A stretch of DNA of 64,000 bases from Actinomycetales bacterium (GCA_018970025.1 JAGWXF010000007.1:27732-91731); one strand, 5' to 3'; shown: positions 43,591-52,056, counted from the first letter of the stretch. Translations and numbers: made by a program. Notes: a model not told the origin generated them from the letters alone.

Positions 43591-45062
43591 TGCGTCCGCA
43601 ACGTGGAGGCAGCATCGAGTCCGGCTGCCTCCTGACGGGCGATCCTTCGACGTCCGAACGCCCAGGCCCCGGCGAAGCCGATGACCAAGGCGGCGAGGAC
43701 GCCGACATTGCAGGCCCGCCAGACGGAGTCCTGCGGGATTCCCAGGGCATCGAAGATGAAGCCCTGCCAGCTCAGCAGCGGCGTGCTCGCATCCGAGACG
43801 ACCAGCCCCCAGCCGATGATCGTCGCCGCGACCATGCTCGCCAGCGCAGGCCAGCCCACCGAGCCATACCTGCCCGCAGGGTCGTTCAGCTCGGCACCCG
43901 CGTAGTCCTGCCGACGGCTGGTGGCATCGGCGATGAACACCCCCGCCCAGGCGGCGAGTGGCACGCCCAGGAAGATCAGGAAGCCCTCGAACGGGCCAAA
44001 GAATGAGCCAGCGAACCACAGCAGGTAGACGCTGCCGAGGGTCATCAGCACGCCATCGATGCCCGCTGCCACCGCGCGCGGGACCTTCAGGCCCAGGGTG
44101 AGCAGCGAGAATCCCGATGAGTACAGATCCATCGCGCCCGACCCAGTCGCCCCGAGCGACATGATCAGCAGGAAGGGCAACAGGATGAGTGCCGAGGTGG
44201 GCAGCAGCGAGATGAGCGCGCCAATCGGATTGTCGCTGAGCGCTCCCGCCATCCCGGGATCGGATGCCACGAGCATCAGCCCGTAGACAACCAGGACGAT
44301 CGGCACCAGGCTGCCGGCGAAGGTCGTCCACCCCACGATCGCCCTGCCGGATGCGTTGCGCGGCAGGTAGCGGGAGTAGTCGGCGCCGCTGTTCGTCCAG
44401 CCCAGGCCGAATGCCGCCATCGCGACCACGATCGCGCCGATGAACTCCCCGATGCCCGCATCGCCGGGTGCCGTCAATGCCGACCAGTTGACCGTACCGA
44501 TGGTCATCGCGATGTAGGCAACCGTGAGCAGGATGCAGGCGACCGTCACCACGGCCTGGAAGCGGGTCACCAGTCGGATGCCGACAACGCCGGCGATGAC
44601 GACGACGGCGACCACGAGGGCGAAGACGGCTCCCTCCACCGCGGTGCCGTCCGCCCAGCCCAGGCGCTGGAAGACCGTGGTGGCGGCCATCACCGTGGTC
44701 GCGACCACGACGATCTCCCAGCCGACCAGGGTCAGGTAGGAGATGGCGGTCGGGACGGCATTGCCGTGGACGCCGAAGGCCGCGCGCGAGATCACCATCG
44801 TCGGTGCTGCCGCCCGCTTGCCGGCCAGGCTGATCAGCCCGACGAGGAAGAACGAGACGGTGATGCCGATGAGCGCAGCGATCGCGGCGGCCATGAAGCC
44901 CATCCCGAACGCGGCCAGCAGGGCAGCGATCGAGACGTTGAAGATCGAGATGCTGGCCGTGGCCCAGGGCCAGAACAGCGAGCGGGGCGTGCCGTGCCGC
45001 TCGTCGTCGGGAATGACGTTGATGCCATTGACTTCGACCTGCAGGGCCGGGGACGGTGCCAC
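43560..45062 (-). CDS. NCS1-family purine/cytosine permease
   Basis: A 500-residue transporter with 12 hydrophobic segments. The NCS1 signature is RSLFWPWATASISIFNVS at the N-terminus and ISRAAFGVHGNAVPTAISYL in the next loop. The family imports cytosine, uracil, hypoxanthine, allantoin, thiamine or hydantoins. A base or hydantoin would connect it with the pyrimidine operon, but it is 24 kb away. The GTG start has TAGCAT six bases upstream. Confidence 0.9.
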   Translation of the reverse strand: MAPSPALQVEVNGINVIPDDERHGTPRSLFWPWATASISIFNVSIAALLAAFGMGFMAAAIAALIGITVSFFLVGLISLAGKRAAAPTMVISRAAFGVHGNAVPTAISYLTLVGWEIVVVATTVMAATTVFQRLGWADGTAVEGAVFALVVAVVVIAGVVGIRLVTRFQAVVTVACILLTVAYIAMTIGTVNWSALTAPGDAGIGEFIGAIVVAMAAFGLGWTNSGADYSRYLPRNASGRAIVGWTTFAGSLVPIVLVVYGLMLVASDPGMAGALSDNPIGALISLLPTSALILLPFLLIMSLGATGSGAMDLYSSGFSLLTLGLKVPRAVAAGIDGVLMTLGSVYLLWFAGSFFGPFEGFLIFLGVPLAAWAGVFIADATSRRQDYAGAELNDPAGRYGSVGWPALASMVAATIIGWGLVVSDASTPLLSWQGFIFDALGIPQDSVWRACNVGVLAALVIGFAGAWAFGRRRIARQEAAGLDAASTLRTHQGAASGAGA

Positions 45063-45068
45063 CAGCGC

Positions 45069-45074
45069 ATGCTA
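45069..45074 (-). promoter_or_regulatory. -10 box of the NCS1 permease gene
   Basis: TAGCAT on the minus strand, six bases before the GTG; leaderless pattern. Confidence 0.5.
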
Positions 45075-45100
45075 GTCGCGAGCGTGACTCGTCCGGTGGC

Positions 45101-45742
45101 TTACTCGTCCGGTGCTCCGTACAGGGTGCAGCCCAGGCCATCGCCATCACGGTCGAGGCCATACGGGTCGTCACCGGTCACCTGCACGACCTGGCGGATC
45201 TGCGGGCAGTCCAGGTCATCGGCGACGGGCAGGCAGGGGTCGTACCCGGGCGCGCAGGCCTCGGGGGAGCCCGAGGGGCCGAAGGTGGAGAACGCCGCCA
45301 CGCCGATCACGCCCAGGGCGATGGCCGCGATCACGGCAACGGCACACACCACGAGCGGTCTCCGCGACGTCCGCGCGACCGGCGAATCCGGCGGCTCGGC
45401 AGCGGCCTGCGGAGCCTGGAACTTGTAGCCGACACCCCGAATCGTCCAGATGAAGCGTGGCGATGTTGCCGACTCCCCCAGCTTGCGCCGCAGTCGGCTC
45501 ACATGCGTCTCGATGGACGTCTCATCGCCCATCCAGGGCTCGTCCCATATATATGCAAGCAGGTCACCGCTGGAGACCACGACTCCTGGAGACCGGGTGA
45601 GCCGGGCAAGCAGGTCGAACTCGCTGCGCGTGAGCTGCAGGAACGCGCCGTCCAGGGTGGCCGTCCGGGCGCCGTAGTCGATCTGGAGGTTGTCGAACCG
45701 CGACCGGCCATCGCCCGCCTGCGGCATCCCCGTTGCTGCCAT
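45101..45742 (-). CDS. Membrane-anchored winged-helix regulator with extracellular Excalibur domain
   Basis: A 213-residue protein. Residues 14-110 form an OmpR/PhoB-type winged helix (LTRSEFDLLARLTRSPG, ETHVSRLRRKLGES, WTIRGVGYKF). A single membrane segment spans about 129-152. The outer part holds Cys163, Cys170 and Cys179 and ends in an Excalibur calcium-binding motif, DPYGLDRDGDGLGC. There is no receiver domain. The topology is that of ToxR/CadC one-component regulators, here with a calcium-binding sensor outside. TAGGGT lies eight bases before the ATG. Target genes unknown; the divergent neighbour is a candidate. Confidence 0.85.
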   Translation of the reverse strand: MAATGMPQAGDGRSRFDNLQIDYGARTATLDGAFLQLTRSEFDLLARLTRSPGVVVSSGDLLAYIWDEPWMGDETSIETHVSRLRRKLGESATSPRFIWTIRGVGYKFQAPQAAAEPPDSPVARTSRRPLVVCAVAVIAAIALGVIGVAAFSTFGPSGSPEACAPGYDPCLPVADDLDCPQIRQVVQVTGDDPYGLDRDGDGLGCTLYGAPDE

Positions 45743-45750
45743 GGCCCCTG

Positions 45751-45756
45751 ACCCTA
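45751..45756 (-). promoter_or_regulatory. -10 box of the winged-helix/Excalibur gene
   Basis: TAGGGT on the minus strand, eight bases before the ATG. Confidence 0.45.
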
Positions 45757-45885
45757 GCCAACGGGTACGCGGACCTGTTCGGGTGAACCTGGCAGATTGC
45801 TGGCGGACCTTGCGAACGGCTGCAGGCCATCGCCAGTGCGCCGGATCGCGCCTAGGAATGGACGTGCGCGACGGGGGACGCGTCA

Positions 45886-45941
45886 GCGCCCGGGAGCGAC
45901 CACCACCTGCCCCCAGCTGGTGGTGGAACGCTCCCGGGCGC
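45886..45941. other. Large two-part hairpin
   Basis: A perfect 13-bp outer stem (GCGCCCGGGAGCG with CGCTCCCGGGCGC) encloses a small internal loop and an 8-bp inner stem (CCACCACC with GGTGGTGG) with an 11-nt loop. It lies in the divergent gap 22 bp before the start of the small downstream gene, just ahead of its GGAGGG ribosome-binding site. It could act as a 5'-UTR control element or a terminator. Confidence 0.65.
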
Positions 45942-45963
45942 AGGGCCAGGCGGAGGGATCGGG

Positions 45964-46452
45964 ATGAGGCCGACGTCGCAGCCACCTGCCATCCCGGATC
46001 CACGCACCGGCGTGATGGCGCAGCGATGGCACGACGAGTTCGTCGCGGGCCTCATGGCATCGATCGCAGAAGGGCTGGCCTGCTCCCCTGATCCCCCGGC
46101 CGTCGGTGTCGACGCGCTCCGCGCAGCCCTGTCGTCCCTCACCTGGCACGGGCTCGCCAGCAGGGACACCGATCTGCTGTGCTGCGTCCAGCGAGCCTGC
46201 GATGCCTTCGGTTTCGACAGCGACGGCTCCCTGACGGTAGAGCGCTGGGGTCAGGTGCTGCTGGCCAATGCCATGCACGCCATGGACACCCGCCGACGGC
46301 TGGCGGTCGCCGGCCGACCAGACCTCGTCGCAGCGCTGGACCTCATCGGCTCGTCCCACGCAGACCTGATGAGGCGCAGCCCCCGCTGCCAGCAGTTCAT
46401 GGCGGCAATCGACAGCGCCGCGGCGCAGGAGATCGAGCGGGTTCCCGACTGA
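45964..46452 (+). CDS. Unrecognised small helical protein
   Basis: A 162-residue soluble protein with RBS GGAGGG before the ATG. I recognise no family. It is helical throughout and contains FGFDSDGSLTVERWGQ near residue 80, which recalls a shortened EF-hand loop, although the spacing is not canonical. It diverges from the Excalibur regulator gene, so a link to divalent cations is tempting but unproven. The stop codon lies inside a 10-bp hairpin. Confidence 0.7.
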   Translation: MRPTSQPPAIPDPRTGVMAQRWHDEFVAGLMASIAEGLACSPDPPAVGVDALRAALSSLTWHGLASRDTDLLCCVQRACDAFGFDSDGSLTVERWGQVLLANAMHAMDTRRRLAVAGRPDLVAALDLIGSSHADLMRRSPRCQQFMAAIDSAAAQEIERVPD

Positions 46453-46470
46453 GCCGACATTCGGCTCAGT
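46448..46470 (+). terminator. Hairpin at the stop codon
   Basis: ACTGAGCCGA and TCGGCTCAGT form a perfect 10-bp stem with a 3-nt loop, beginning two bases before the stop codon of the small helical gene. No T-tract follows. Confidence 0.6.
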
Positions 46471-46489
46471 GCAAGCCCCCACGGGCACT

Positions 46490-46495
46490 TACAGT
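46490..46495 (+). promoter_or_regulatory. -10 box of the S9A peptidase gene
   Basis: TACAGT six bases before the ATG at 46502; leaderless pattern. Confidence 0.5.
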
Positions 46496-46501
46496 ACGAG
46501 C

Positions 46502-48679
46502 ATGTGGCGACAGGCGTGGTCCAGCGTGCTTGCGGTGGGCCTGCTCGTTGCGGGCCTGCTCTCCGGAAGTCCCGCGACGGCCGCCGGTGCGGCGGCATAT
46601 GCCTATCCGCCCGCACCCCTTGGGGATGTCACCGACGACTACTTCGGCACCACCGTGCCGGATCCGTACCGCTGGCTCGAGGACTCTTCGAGCGCGGCAA
46701 CCCAGGCGTGGATCGATGCCGAGAGTCGGCTGACGCGCACGTACCTTGACTCACTGCCCTCCCTGGCCCATCGCGCCTCCCAGGTGAGCCAGCTGCTGGA
46801 CACCACCTGGTGGAGTGCGCCCAGCGTCGCCGGCGGCCGCACCTTCTGGCTCCAGCGCCCAGCCGGGGCTGCCCAGTCGCGACTGATGTGGTCAGGCCCG
46901 GGCCAGCGCCCCACGGCGCTGGTCGACCCATCCCGGATTTCTGGCGCTCACCCCGTCTCGATCGGCACCTGGATCCCCAGCCCCGATGGGCGGTTCGTCG
47001 CCTGGGGTGCGCAGGAGGGCGGCTCGGACTGGGAGACGATCACGGTCGTCCGCGTCGAGGACGGCACGCAGGTGGATGACCAGGTGCGGTGGTCGCGGTA
47101 CACGACGCCAACCTGGGCCAAGGACAGCTCCGGCTTCGCCTACAACGGGTACCCGCCACCGGCGAACCCGCTCCAGGGGGCGGCCGTCAATGCCGAACTG
47201 CGCTTCCACCGGCTCGGCACCCCGCAGTCGGCCGATACCGTGCTGATGCGCGATCCGAGCCAGCCCACCATGTGGTTCGGCGCGGCCGACATCGGCGGCG
47301 AGGGCTACGTGACCTGGGCGACCAACGCCAGTGGAGCGACCTATGCCTGGGTCGACAGCCTCCGACCCGACGCCGTGAAGCAGCCGCTGCTGACCACCAG
47401 CAGCTATCCCTTCCCGACCATGATGCGTATCCGTGGCCGCAGCCTGTGGATGCTCACCACGATCGATGCCCCGGCGGGCCGGGTCGTGCGTATCGACCTC
47501 GACCATCCCGAGCAGGCCAACTGGGTCACGGTCGTACCCGAGCAGGCAGATGTGCTTGTCGGTGCAGCCGATGCGGGCGGGCGCATCATCTTGACCTACC
47601 TGCACGATGCATCGTCGCGCATGCGCATCGTCGGGCTGGACGGCTCACCTGGACCGAGCCTGCAGCTGCCCGGAGTCGGCACGACGGGCATCGTCAGTGC
47701 CAAGGCCGATGAGCGCATCGCATACGCCACGTACACCTCGTTCGCGCAGCCCACCCTCGTGCTGGCGATCGACTCGCGAACGGGGAAGATCAGCACCTGG
47801 CGGGCGCCGAGCTTGCCCTTCGATCCTGCAGGCTTCACCACCACCGAGGCGATGATCCCGTCCAAGGACGGCTCCCTGGTGCATGCGTTCATCGTCCGTC
47901 GCACGGGCGTGACCCGAAGTGGCCGCAATCCAACGCTGCTGTGGGGGTACGGCGGCTTCACCATCCCGCTGACCCCCGCCTACAGCCCGGAAATGCTCGC
48001 CTGGGTGCAGACCGGCGGCGTGCTCGTCCAGGCGAACCTACGAGGCGGAGGGGAGTTCGGGGATGCGTGGTACCGCGCCGGAACGCAACTGCGCAAGCAG
48101 AACACCTTCGACGACTTCATCGCAGTGGCTGAGTGGCTCAAGACCCGCAGGTGGACGGATACCGCCCACCTGGCCATCTCCGGGCGCAGCAACGGCGGGC
48201 TGCTGATCGGCGCCGTGATGACCCAGCGGCCGGACCTCGCGGCGGTCGCGATCCCGCAGGTCGGCGTGCTGGACATGCTTCGCTACCACCGGTTCACCAT
48301 CGGGGCCAACTGGGCACGCGACTACGGGCGATCCGATACCTCCCCGGAGATGTTCGCGGCTCTCTACGCCTACTCGCCGGTGCACAACGTCCGCCCCGGC
48401 GTGCGGTACCCCGCCACCATGCTCACGACCGCCGAGCGGGACGATCGGGTCGTGCCGGCGCACTCCTACAAGTTCGCCGCTGCCTTGCAGCAGGCCAATG
48501 CAGGCACCCAGCCCATCCTGATCCGCATCGAGCGCAGTGCCGGCCATGGCGCGGGTGCGACTCGGGCGCAGCGCGTCAGCCAGTACGCCGACGTGCTGGC
48601 CTTCATGGACGCGAACCTCGGCATCTCGCCACTCCGGCCGCAGCCGACCTTCCACGCCACGCCGGAAGGCGCTCCGTAG
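46502..48679 (+). CDS. Secreted prolyl oligopeptidase (S9A)
   Basis: A 725-residue serine peptidase with a signal peptide (about 1-29). An N-terminal PPDDYFGTTVPDPYRWLED-like lid region leads to a seven-bladed propeller and a C-terminal alpha/beta hydrolase domain. The catalytic triad is Ser in SGRSNGGLLIG, Asp in AERDDRVVPAHS and His in RSAGHGAGA. It cleaves short peptides after proline. Secretion suggests a nutritional role. A leaderless start is supported by TACAGT six bases upstream. Confidence 0.92.
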   Translation: MWRQAWSSVLAVGLLVAGLLSGSPATAAGAAAYAYPPAPLGDVTDDYFGTTVPDPYRWLEDSSSAATQAWIDAESRLTRTYLDSLPSLAHRASQVSQLLDTTWWSAPSVAGGRTFWLQRPAGAAQSRLMWSGPGQRPTALVDPSRISGAHPVSIGTWIPSPDGRFVAWGAQEGGSDWETITVVRVEDGTQVDDQVRWSRYTTPTWAKDSSGFAYNGYPPPANPLQGAAVNAELRFHRLGTPQSADTVLMRDPSQPTMWFGAADIGGEGYVTWATNASGATYAWVDSLRPDAVKQPLLTTSSYPFPTMMRIRGRSLWMLTTIDAPAGRVVRIDLDHPEQANWVTVVPEQADVLVGAADAGGRIILTYLHDASSRMRIVGLDGSPGPSLQLPGVGTTGIVSAKADERIAYATYTSFAQPTLVLAIDSRTGKISTWRAPSLPFDPAGFTTTEAMIPSKDGSLVHAFIVRRTGVTRSGRNPTLLWGYGGFTIPLTPAYSPEMLAWVQTGGVLVQANLRGGGEFGDAWYRAGTQLRKQNTFDDFIAVAEWLKTRRWTDTAHLAISGRSNGGLLIGAVMTQRPDLAAVAIPQVGVLDMLRYHRFTIGANWARDYGRSDTSPEMFAALYAYSPVHNVRPGVRYPATMLTTAERDDRVVPAHSYKFAAALQQANAGTQPILIRIERSAGHGAGATRAQRVSQYADVLAFMDANLGISPLRPQPTFHATPEGAP

Positions 48680-48708
48680 CCGACCAAGGCGGGGCGGAGA
48701 TCGATCCG

Positions 48709-48779
48709 CTCCCGGGAGAGGAATCGAACCTCTGTTCACGGATTCAAAGTCCGCTGTCCTGCCGCTAGACGACCCGGGA
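48709..48779 (-). tRNA. tRNA-Gln (UUG)
   Basis: A 71-nt cloverleaf on the minus strand with a 7-bp acceptor stem (TCCCGGG/CCCGGGA), T-loop GGTTCGATTCC and anticodon loop CTTTGAA, giving TTG. The CCA end is not encoded. Discriminator base G73 is normal for glutamine. Confidence 0.95.
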
Positions 48780-48812
48780 CCAGCCGGGCCAGCCGGCGAG
48801 GGACACGATATT

Positions 48813-48851
48813 CACCCCTGCGATGCACCCCTGCGATGCACCCCTGCGATG
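48813..48851. repeat. Three exact 13-bp tandem repeats
   Basis: CACCCCTGCGATG is repeated three times without gaps, between tRNA-Gln and the desaturase promoter. It is non-coding in any likely gene. Confidence 0.9.
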
Positions 48852-48889
48852 CCCTCGGACGGCCCGGTTCGAGAATCCGGTCATTCGCA

Positions 48890-48936
48890 TTGACTCTGCC
48901 CTATTCCTACGCTACCGTAACTTACGCAAGCGTAGG
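48890..48936 (+). promoter_or_regulatory. Desaturase promoter and 31-bp operator
   Basis: TTGACT (48890-48895), a 17-bp spacer and TACCGT (48913-48918) form a good promoter. A 31-bp palindrome (48906-48936) covers the -10 box: arms CCTACGCT and AGCGTAGG, then inner arms CGTAA and TTACG around a central C. Only two bases on each side break the symmetry. The TetR gene two genes downstream is the likely binder. Confidence 0.82.
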
Positions 48937-48972
48937 TCGACCGCTGTCGGCCGCAAGAAGAGACGGGAAGCC

Positions 48973-49968
48973 ATGACCCTCACCCCCGAGATCGCCCCAA
49001 CCACCGGCCGCACCACCGATGATGTCGTCCAGCTGCAGAGCACGGCCATGCGAGTCATCATCGGTGTCTTCATCGTCCTGCCGATGCTCGCCGTCGTCGC
49101 CGCCATCCCGATCGCCCTCAACGGCTGGATCACCTGGCTCGATGTCGTGCTCGTCCTGGCCTTCTGGGCCATCACCGGCCTGGGCATCACCCTGGGCTAT
49201 CACCGCTACTTCACCCACGGGTCGTTCAAGGCCCCGCGCGGGGTCAAGATCGCCCTGGGCATCATGGGCTCGATGGCCCTGCAGGGGTCGGTCGCGCAGT
49301 GGGTGGCCGATCACCGCAAGCATCACAAGTTCTCCGACGAGGTCGGCGACCCGCACTCGCCCTGGCGGTACGGCACCTCCAGGCGGGCGGTCGCCAAGGG
49401 GCTGTTCTACTCGCACATCGCCTGGATCTTCGAGGAGCAGAACTCAGCCGTCGAGCAGTACGCACCCGACCTGCGCGCTGACAAGGACCTCGATCGCATC
49501 AGCCGGCTGTTCCCGCTGTGGGTGACCCTGAGCCTGCTGCTCCCGGCAGTCCTGGGCGGGCTGCTCACCTGGTCGTGGATCGGCGCGCTCACGGCATTCT
49601 TCTGGGCCGGCCTGGTGCGCATCGCCTTCCTGCACCATGTCACCTGGTCGATCAACTCCATCTGCCACGTCTTCGGCAAGCGGCCCTTCAAGGGCCGTGA
49701 CCTGTCCAGCAACGTCGCCTGGCTGGCGATCCCGTCCTTTGGCGAGTCCTGGCACAACCTGCATCATGCTGAGCCCACCGCCGCTCGGCATGGCGTGCTC
49801 AAGGGGCAGGTTGATCCGACCGCGGCCATCATCCGCGCCATGGAGCGGCTGCACCTCGCGCGCGATGTGCGCTGGCCCAAGCCGGAGCGGGTCGCCGCCA
49901 AGCTGGTCGATCCGGGCATGCGCTCCCGGGTGCGCGGCTACGTCGAGCCGGCATCCAGCGGCGCGTGA
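48973..49968 (+). CDS. Acyl-CoA/fatty acid delta-9-type desaturase
   Basis: A 331-residue di-iron membrane desaturase. The three histidine boxes are HRYFTH (about residue 77), HRKHHKF (about 114) and HNLHHAEP (about 261), with hydrophobic segments between. It introduces a double bond into acyl chains, probably acyl-CoA, to keep membranes fluid. The ATG follows GGGAAG. It is the first gene of an operon with a TetR regulator 42 bp downstream, and a strong palindromic operator lies at its promoter. It resembles DesA3 of mycobacteria. Confidence 0.93.
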   Translation: MTLTPEIAPTTGRTTDDVVQLQSTAMRVIIGVFIVLPMLAVVAAIPIALNGWITWLDVVLVLAFWAITGLGITLGYHRYFTHGSFKAPRGVKIALGIMGSMALQGSVAQWVADHRKHHKFSDEVGDPHSPWRYGTSRRAVAKGLFYSHIAWIFEEQNSAVEQYAPDLRADKDLDRISRLFPLWVTLSLLLPAVLGGLLTWSWIGALTAFFWAGLVRIAFLHHVTWSINSICHVFGKRPFKGRDLSSNVAWLAIPSFGESWHNLHHAEPTAARHGVLKGQVDPTAAIIRAMERLHLARDVRWPKPERVAAKLVDPGMRSRVRGYVEPASSGA

Positions 49969-50010
49969 CCTCCGCACGCCGAATCTTCGGCCCGCCGACA
50001 TCGGAGCATC

Positions 50011-50757
50011 GTGACGACGACACCCGATGAGCTCGAGGACGATGAAGCGTCCAACGTGACTGAGCTGCCGGTGCGCGGGCCCCGCGAGGTGCGGGTTCCG
50101 CGCGGCCGGGTGCGGATGAGCGGCCAGGAGCGACGCGAGCAGCTGCTGGACGTGGGCCGCAAGCTGTTCGCTGAGAAGGGCTTCGAGGCGGTCAGCGTCG
50201 AGGAGATCGCGAGCAAGGCGGGCGTATCCAAGCCCGTGGTCTACGAGCACTTCGGCGGCAAGGAGGGCTTGTACGCCGTCGTCGTCGACCGTGAGATGAC
50301 CTACCTGCTGCTGTCGATCTCCGAGGCGCTCGGCGACCTGGACAACCCGACCGACAATGCCCGCATCCTGCTGGAGCGCGCCGCCTTGGCCCTGTTCGAC
50401 TACATCGAGCAGTACCCGGACGGCTTTCGCATCCTGGTCCGCGACAGCCCGACCTCGGACGATCCTGAGGTGGTCGGGACCCTCTCCAGCGGCCGCTTCG
50501 CGAACGTCATCGTCGACGTCGCCGCACGAGTGCAGGATCTCCTGGCCCGGCAGTTCAAGGCCCACGGGATCAACCCCAAGCTCGCTCCGATGTACTCCCA
50601 GATGCTGGTGGGCATGGTGGCCCTGACCGGCCAGTGGTGGCTCGACGTCCGAAAGCCCAAGAAGCATGAGGTCGTGGCGCACTTGGTCAATCTCGCCTGG
50701 CACGGCCTGGAGCACATGCAGCCCAAGCCCCGACTGGTCACCAAGGATCGCGACTGA
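50011..50757 (+). CDS. TetR-family regulator of the desaturase operon
   Basis: A 248-residue TetR/AcrR protein with an extra acidic N-terminal tail of about 30 residues. The helix-turn-helix is VSVEEIASKAGVSKPVVYEHF. The ligand domain (LFDYIEQYPDGFRILVRDS, MVALTGQWWLDVRKP) resembles FasR-like regulators of actinobacterial lipid synthesis, so a long-chain acyl-CoA ligand is plausible. GTG start with GGAG upstream. It very likely represses the desaturase promoter and itself. Confidence 0.88.
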   Translation: MTTTPDELEDDEASNVTELPVRGPREVRVPRGRVRMSGQERREQLLDVGRKLFAEKGFEAVSVEEIASKAGVSKPVVYEHFGGKEGLYAVVVDREMTYLLLSISEALGDLDNPTDNARILLERAALALFDYIEQYPDGFRILVRDSPTSDDPEVVGTLSSGRFANVIVDVAARVQDLLARQFKAHGINPKLAPMYSQMLVGMVALTGQWWLDVRKPKKHEVVAHLVNLAWHGLEHMQPKPRLVTKDRD

Positions 50758-50761
50758 CGTA

Positions 50762-50789
50762 TCAAGAATCTTGATGTCAAGACTCTTGA
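50762..50789. promoter_or_regulatory. Two MarR operators
   Basis: Perfect palindromes TCAAGAATCTTGA (50762-50774) and TCAAGACTCTTGA (50777-50789) are 15 bp apart centre to centre and lie just upstream of the -10 box of the MarR gene. Confidence 0.85.
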
Positions 50790-50791
50790 CG

Positions 50792-50797
50792 TACGAT
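50792..50797 (+). promoter_or_regulatory. -10 box of the MarR gene
   Basis: TACGAT six bases before the GTG; with the two operators upstream, autorepression is expected. Confidence 0.55.
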
Positions 50798-50803
50798 GGC
50801 ACG

Positions 50804-51316
50804 GTGACCTCAGCAGCCCGGCAGCGTGACGAGGTCGATGAGCTGCTGGCGGCTTGGCAGCGGGAGCGACCTGAGGTCGATGCCGGCCCGCTTGCCGTGC
50901 TCTCGCGCGTCACCCGGCTGGCCAAGTACCTCGACAGTGCCCGGCGCCAGGCCTTCACCGAGGTCGGCCTGGAGACCTGGGAGTTCGACGTCCTGGCGGC
51001 ACTGCGGCGGGCCGGGCCGCCATATGCGCTCTCTCCCGGCCAGCTGGGCAGTGCGACCCTGGTCACCAGCGGCACGGTTACCAATCGGGTCGACCGTCTC
51101 GAGCATCGGGGGTTCGTCCGCCGCGAGCCGGACGCCGATGACCGCCGGGGCATCCGCGTCGTCCTCACCGAGCAGGGTCGGCAGGTGGTCGACCGGGCAC
51201 TGGACGACCTGCTCATGCGGGAGCGGGCGATCCTGTCCGCGCTGAGCGGCCAGCAGCGTGCCCAGCTCGCGAGCCTGCTGCGCACCCTGGTGCTCACCTT
51301 CGACAAGCCCGCCTGA
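50804..51316 (+). CDS. MarR-family transcriptional regulator
   Basis: A 170-residue winged-helix protein. The recognition helix region is LGSATLVTSGTVTNRVDRLE and the wing is RREPDADDRRGIRVVLT. Such proteins sense phenolics or oxidants and repress nearby genes. I chose the GTG at 50804: TACGAT is six bases upstream and two operators lie in front, so the message is leaderless and autoregulated. No obvious target gene stands next to it in the same direction. Confidence 0.9.
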   Translation: MTSAARQRDEVDELLAAWQRERPEVDAGPLAVLSRVTRLAKYLDSARRQAFTEVGLETWEFDVLAALRRAGPPYALSPGQLGSATLVTSGTVTNRVDRLEHRGFVRREPDADDRRGIRVVLTEQGRQVVDRALDDLLMRERAILSALSGQQRAQLASLLRTLVLTFDKPA

Positions 51317-51354
51317 CAGATGCTGGCCGCCTCCCATGGGTGCGGGTCAGTTGC

Positions 51355-52035
51355 TCAGTCGGCCTGCAGGAGCAGGGCCGCCAGGCTGCGGACCTGCTCG
51401 GCGAAGAACACCTCCCGTGCGCTGGGCTCGATGGTGTTCCTCTGGTGGCCGAACGCCTCCATCGACACGGCTCCCACGATGAACTCCCACAGCGCGTAGC
51501 CCAGGCTGAGCATGGTCGGATCCAGCCCCGGCGCGAAGTCCCGCCGCAGCGGCGCGATCGCCGCCTGGGCCTGCGGGGAGAACGCACGCGACTGCGGGAT
51601 CCGGACGTCGATGGACTGCAGGACGTCCAGAAGCAGCAGGGGTACCCGTGATGCGGGGGCGATCGTGTCCTGCGGGGCCTGATACCCGGGAACCGGGGAA
51701 CCGAAGATCAGGGCGTACTCATTGGGATGGGCCAGGGCCCAGGTGCGGACGGCACTGGCGATGGCGAGGAGTCGACGCATCGGCTCCCCGCGATCGAGGA
51801 TGCGATCCGCTGCCTCGGCGGTCTGCCCGAGGTCGTCGTAGGCATCGATGATGAGCGCGGTGAGCAGGGCGTCCCTACTGGGGAAGTACCGGTAGACCGC
51901 AGACGACACCATTCCCAGGTCACGCGCGATGGCCCGCAGCGAGAGTCCCGGTGCCCCGACCTCGGCCAGTTGTGCCCGACCCAGTCGCTTGACGGCGGCA
52001 ATGGTCCGCTCACGTGACTCAGCGCGGACGCCCAT
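51355..52035 (-). CDS. TetR-family regulator (WHG-type C-terminal domain)
   Basis: A 226-residue TetR/AcrR protein with the helix-turn-helix LSLRAIARDLGMVSSAVYRYF and the C-terminal region (ALAHPNEYALIFGSPVPGYQ) of the WHG-domain subgroup. It diverges from an epimerase-like gene. Two operators lie in the gap, so it probably represses itself and the epimerase gene. Ligand unknown. Confidence 0.9.
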   Translation of the reverse strand: MGVRAESRERTIAAVKRLGRAQLAEVGAPGLSLRAIARDLGMVSSAVYRYFPSRDALLTALIIDAYDDLGQTAEAADRILDRGEPMRRLLAIASAVRTWALAHPNEYALIFGSPVPGYQAPQDTIAPASRVPLLLLDVLQSIDVRIPQSRAFSPQAQAAIAPLRRDFAPGLDPTMLSLGYALWEFIVGAVSMEAFGHQRNTIEPSAREVFFAEQVRSLAALLLQAD

Positions 52036-52056
52036 GGTCGCAGTCTGACATATTCG

